Assembly (NCBI GenBank): GCA_020859965.1
Contig: JAJBVF010000154.1
Coordinates: forward strand, 1 to 8,270
Reading direction: 5' to 3'
DNA length: 8,270 nt
From: Clostridiales bacterium
Lineage (GTDB): Bacteria; Bacillota; Clostridia; Lachnospirales; Lachnospiraceae
How positions within the stretch are numbered: position 1 is the first letter of the stretch; each line of letters starts with the position of its first letter. The translations under genes were made by a program, and so were the position numbers. A model generated the notes under the pieces. The model was not told the origin of the DNA, made no database searches, and saw nothing but the letters and a program-made list of their open reading frames with translations. Below, in pieces: positions 7,655-8,270 of this stretch.

Positions 7655-7702
7655 AACCTCCCCGCATATATTTTCAGAAGGAAATACAGCGGGGAGGTTT
7701 TT
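7655..7702 (+). terminator. Terminator-like hairpin after sbcC, overlapping the next gene's ribosome binding site
   Basis: AACCTCCCCGC (7655-7665) pairs perfectly over 11 bases with GCGGGGAGGTT (7689-7699), followed by a run of five T (7698-7702). The 23-base loop can form a further short A/T-rich helix (TATTT with AAATA). This has the form of an intrinsic terminator for the operon ending in sbcC. The 3' arm also contains GGGGAGG, the ribosome binding site of the gene starting at 7705, so the same hairpin could block translation. Confidence 0.75.
7691..7697 (+). promoter_or_regulatory. Ribosome binding site sequestered in a hairpin
   Basis: GGGGAGG ends 7 bases before ATG 7705, an ideal spacing, and is fully paired in the hairpin with CCTCCCC at 7657-7663. 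The 5' arm thus copies the anti-Shine-Dalgarno core CCTCC. Opening the hairpin would be needed for good translation. Confidence 0.7.
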
Positions 7703-7704
7703 GT

Positions 7705-8270
7705 ATGCCGGAATATAAGCGGTTTGTCGCGTACTTTTACGAATACATAGATGGAAAGAAACAGAAGAATGCGGGGTTTGCCAAGGTGGAGCTGCGAAAC
7801 GGGATGTGGAGAGTCCTTTTTCGGCTGACCGTCCCGGTGCTCCCGGAAGCTCCGGCGCGGGTATATGGGTTCGTCCGGGATCGTGGAAGGCTGCGGGAAT
7901 TTTTGCTCGGGACGAAGAACAATGGCTGCCGGGGACCGGAGGAATGGGCCTGGCGCGCGCAAACACCAGTCGGAATGGAAAAATATTACTTTGATCAGCT
8001 GGCTGGAATGCGAATCCAGAGTGGAGAAGGAAGAATGTTTCTCACCGTGTGGGATGATGAAGAGGTGAATCCGGAGCAGTTTGCGATGGAGCCGGAGCAA
8101 CTGTTGAAGCGAGCAGACGGGATGGAACCAGAGCAGCCGTCGTGGAGCACGGAAGAAATGGAACCAGAACAGCCATCGCGGAGCGCGCAAGAATCAGAAG
8201 CAGAACCTCCGGCGTCGAGGGAGGAAGTAGAGAACCGAGGACATCCTAACTTGATCGAGAATGAAGAGGA
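7705..8270 (+). CDS. Hypothetical protein with acidic 12-residue repeats (DUF6128-like), 3' end outside window
   Basis: The frame is open for 188 codons from ATG 7705 to the window edge. The N-terminal domain (about residues 4-115) starts YKRFVAYFYEYIDGKKQKNAGFAKVELR and ends near GEGRMFLTVWDDEE. It is rich in aromatic residues and probable beta strands, with no signal peptide and no membrane segment. This outline resembles the DUF6128-type hypothetical proteins of Lachnospiraceae, from memory and not from a search. From residue 128 a Glu/Pro-rich acidic tail is built of 12-residue units starting MEPEQ. The function is unknown and no catalytic motif is visible. Its ribosome binding site is buried in the hairpin before it, so its expression is probably separate from, or conditional on, the sbcC operon. 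The start is supported by GGGGAGG at good spacing; the next in-frame ATG (7804) would cut into the domain. Confidence 0.8.
   Translation, partial: MPEYKRFVAYFYEYIDGKKQKNAGFAKVELRNGMWRVLFRLTVPVLPEAPARVYGFVRDRGRLREFLLGTKNNGCRGPEEWAWRAQTPVGMEKYYFDQLAGMRIQSGEGRMFLTVWDDEEVNPEQFAMEPEQLLKRADGMEPEQPSWSTEEMEPEQPSRSAQESEAEPPASREEVENRGHPNLIENEE
8086..8229 (+). repeat. 36-base in-frame tandem repeats (MEPEQ units)
   Basis: Units start at 8086, 8122, 8158 and 8194, each 36 bases or 12 codons: MEPEQLLKRADG, MEPEQPSWSTEE, MEPEQPSRSAQE and the decayed SEAEPPASREEV. Units two and three match at 31 of 36 bases by eye. An even weaker trace, NPEQF, lies just before the first unit. This codes for the acidic tail of the hypothetical protein and is a likely site of copy-number variation. 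Confidence 0.85.

Noticed and set aside
7609..8190. Minus-strand open frame of 193 codons over the intergenic gap and last gene
   Set aside because: It is antisense to the frame from 7705, which has a good ribosome binding site, domain-like composition and codon-phase repeats. The reverse frame has none of these.
1..8270. Search for a mobile element, CRISPR array, toxin-antitoxin, tRNA or rRNA
   Set aside because: No transposase or integrase motifs, terminal inverted repeats, regularly spaced repeats outside coding tails, or tRNA-like cloverleaf sequences were seen. The genes are ordinary chromosomal ones.

Overview
The window reads as a compact stretch of chromosome from a Gram-positive anaerobe of the Clostridia, most likely Lachnospiraceae. 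This rests on the protein types (a GH42 beta-galactosidase, a Lachnospiraceae-style SbcD/SbcC pair, and a small protein resembling a Lachnospiraceae-restricted domain family), the strong GGAGG-type ribosome binding sites and the tight same-strand gene packing. It is inferred from recalled family resemblance, not from a search.

Layout. All genes are on the + strand. Positions 1-747 hold a HAD-superfamily phosphatase that begins at or just before the window edge and has a one-base frameshift at an A7 run (83-89). After a 31-base gap comes an intact GH42 beta-galactosidase (779-2944). Its stop overlaps the start of sbcD by 4 bases (ATGA). The sbcD reading frame (2941-4299) keeps all its nuclease motifs but carries one in-frame TGA (3436-3438), inside an imperfect 24-base tandem duplication. 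One base after sbcD ends, an intact sbcC starts (4301-7606), with Walker A, Q-loop, zinc hook, signature, Walker B and H-loop all visible. A 98-base intergenic gap follows. It holds a pair of heptamer repeats and a strong hairpin with a T5 tail, whose 3' arm is also the ribosome binding site of the next gene. That gene (7705 to the window end, still open) encodes a small hypothetical protein, DUF6128-like by impression, with an acidic tail built of 36-base tandem repeats.

How the genes work together. The spacing suggests one transcription unit: HAD - GH42 - sbcD - sbcC. SbcC (ATPase and coiled coil) and SbcD (Mre11-type nuclease) normally form one DNA end- and hairpin-processing complex. GH42 releases beta-galactose from oligosaccharides, and the HAD enzyme is probably a small-molecule phosphatase. 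No metabolic link between sugar hydrolysis and DNA repair is evident, so the coupling may only be shared transcription.

Most notable points: (1) two consecutive-operon genes, HAD and sbcD, are each broken by one small lesion while everything around them looks conserved; (2) the terminator-like hairpin hides the ribosome binding site of the downstream gene; (3) loop insertions and tails in several neighbouring genes seem to be made of short in-frame tandem duplications (18, 24 and 36 bases). I did not find a clear new defence or mobile system, and there is no sign of a transposon, prophage, CRISPR array or RNA gene.
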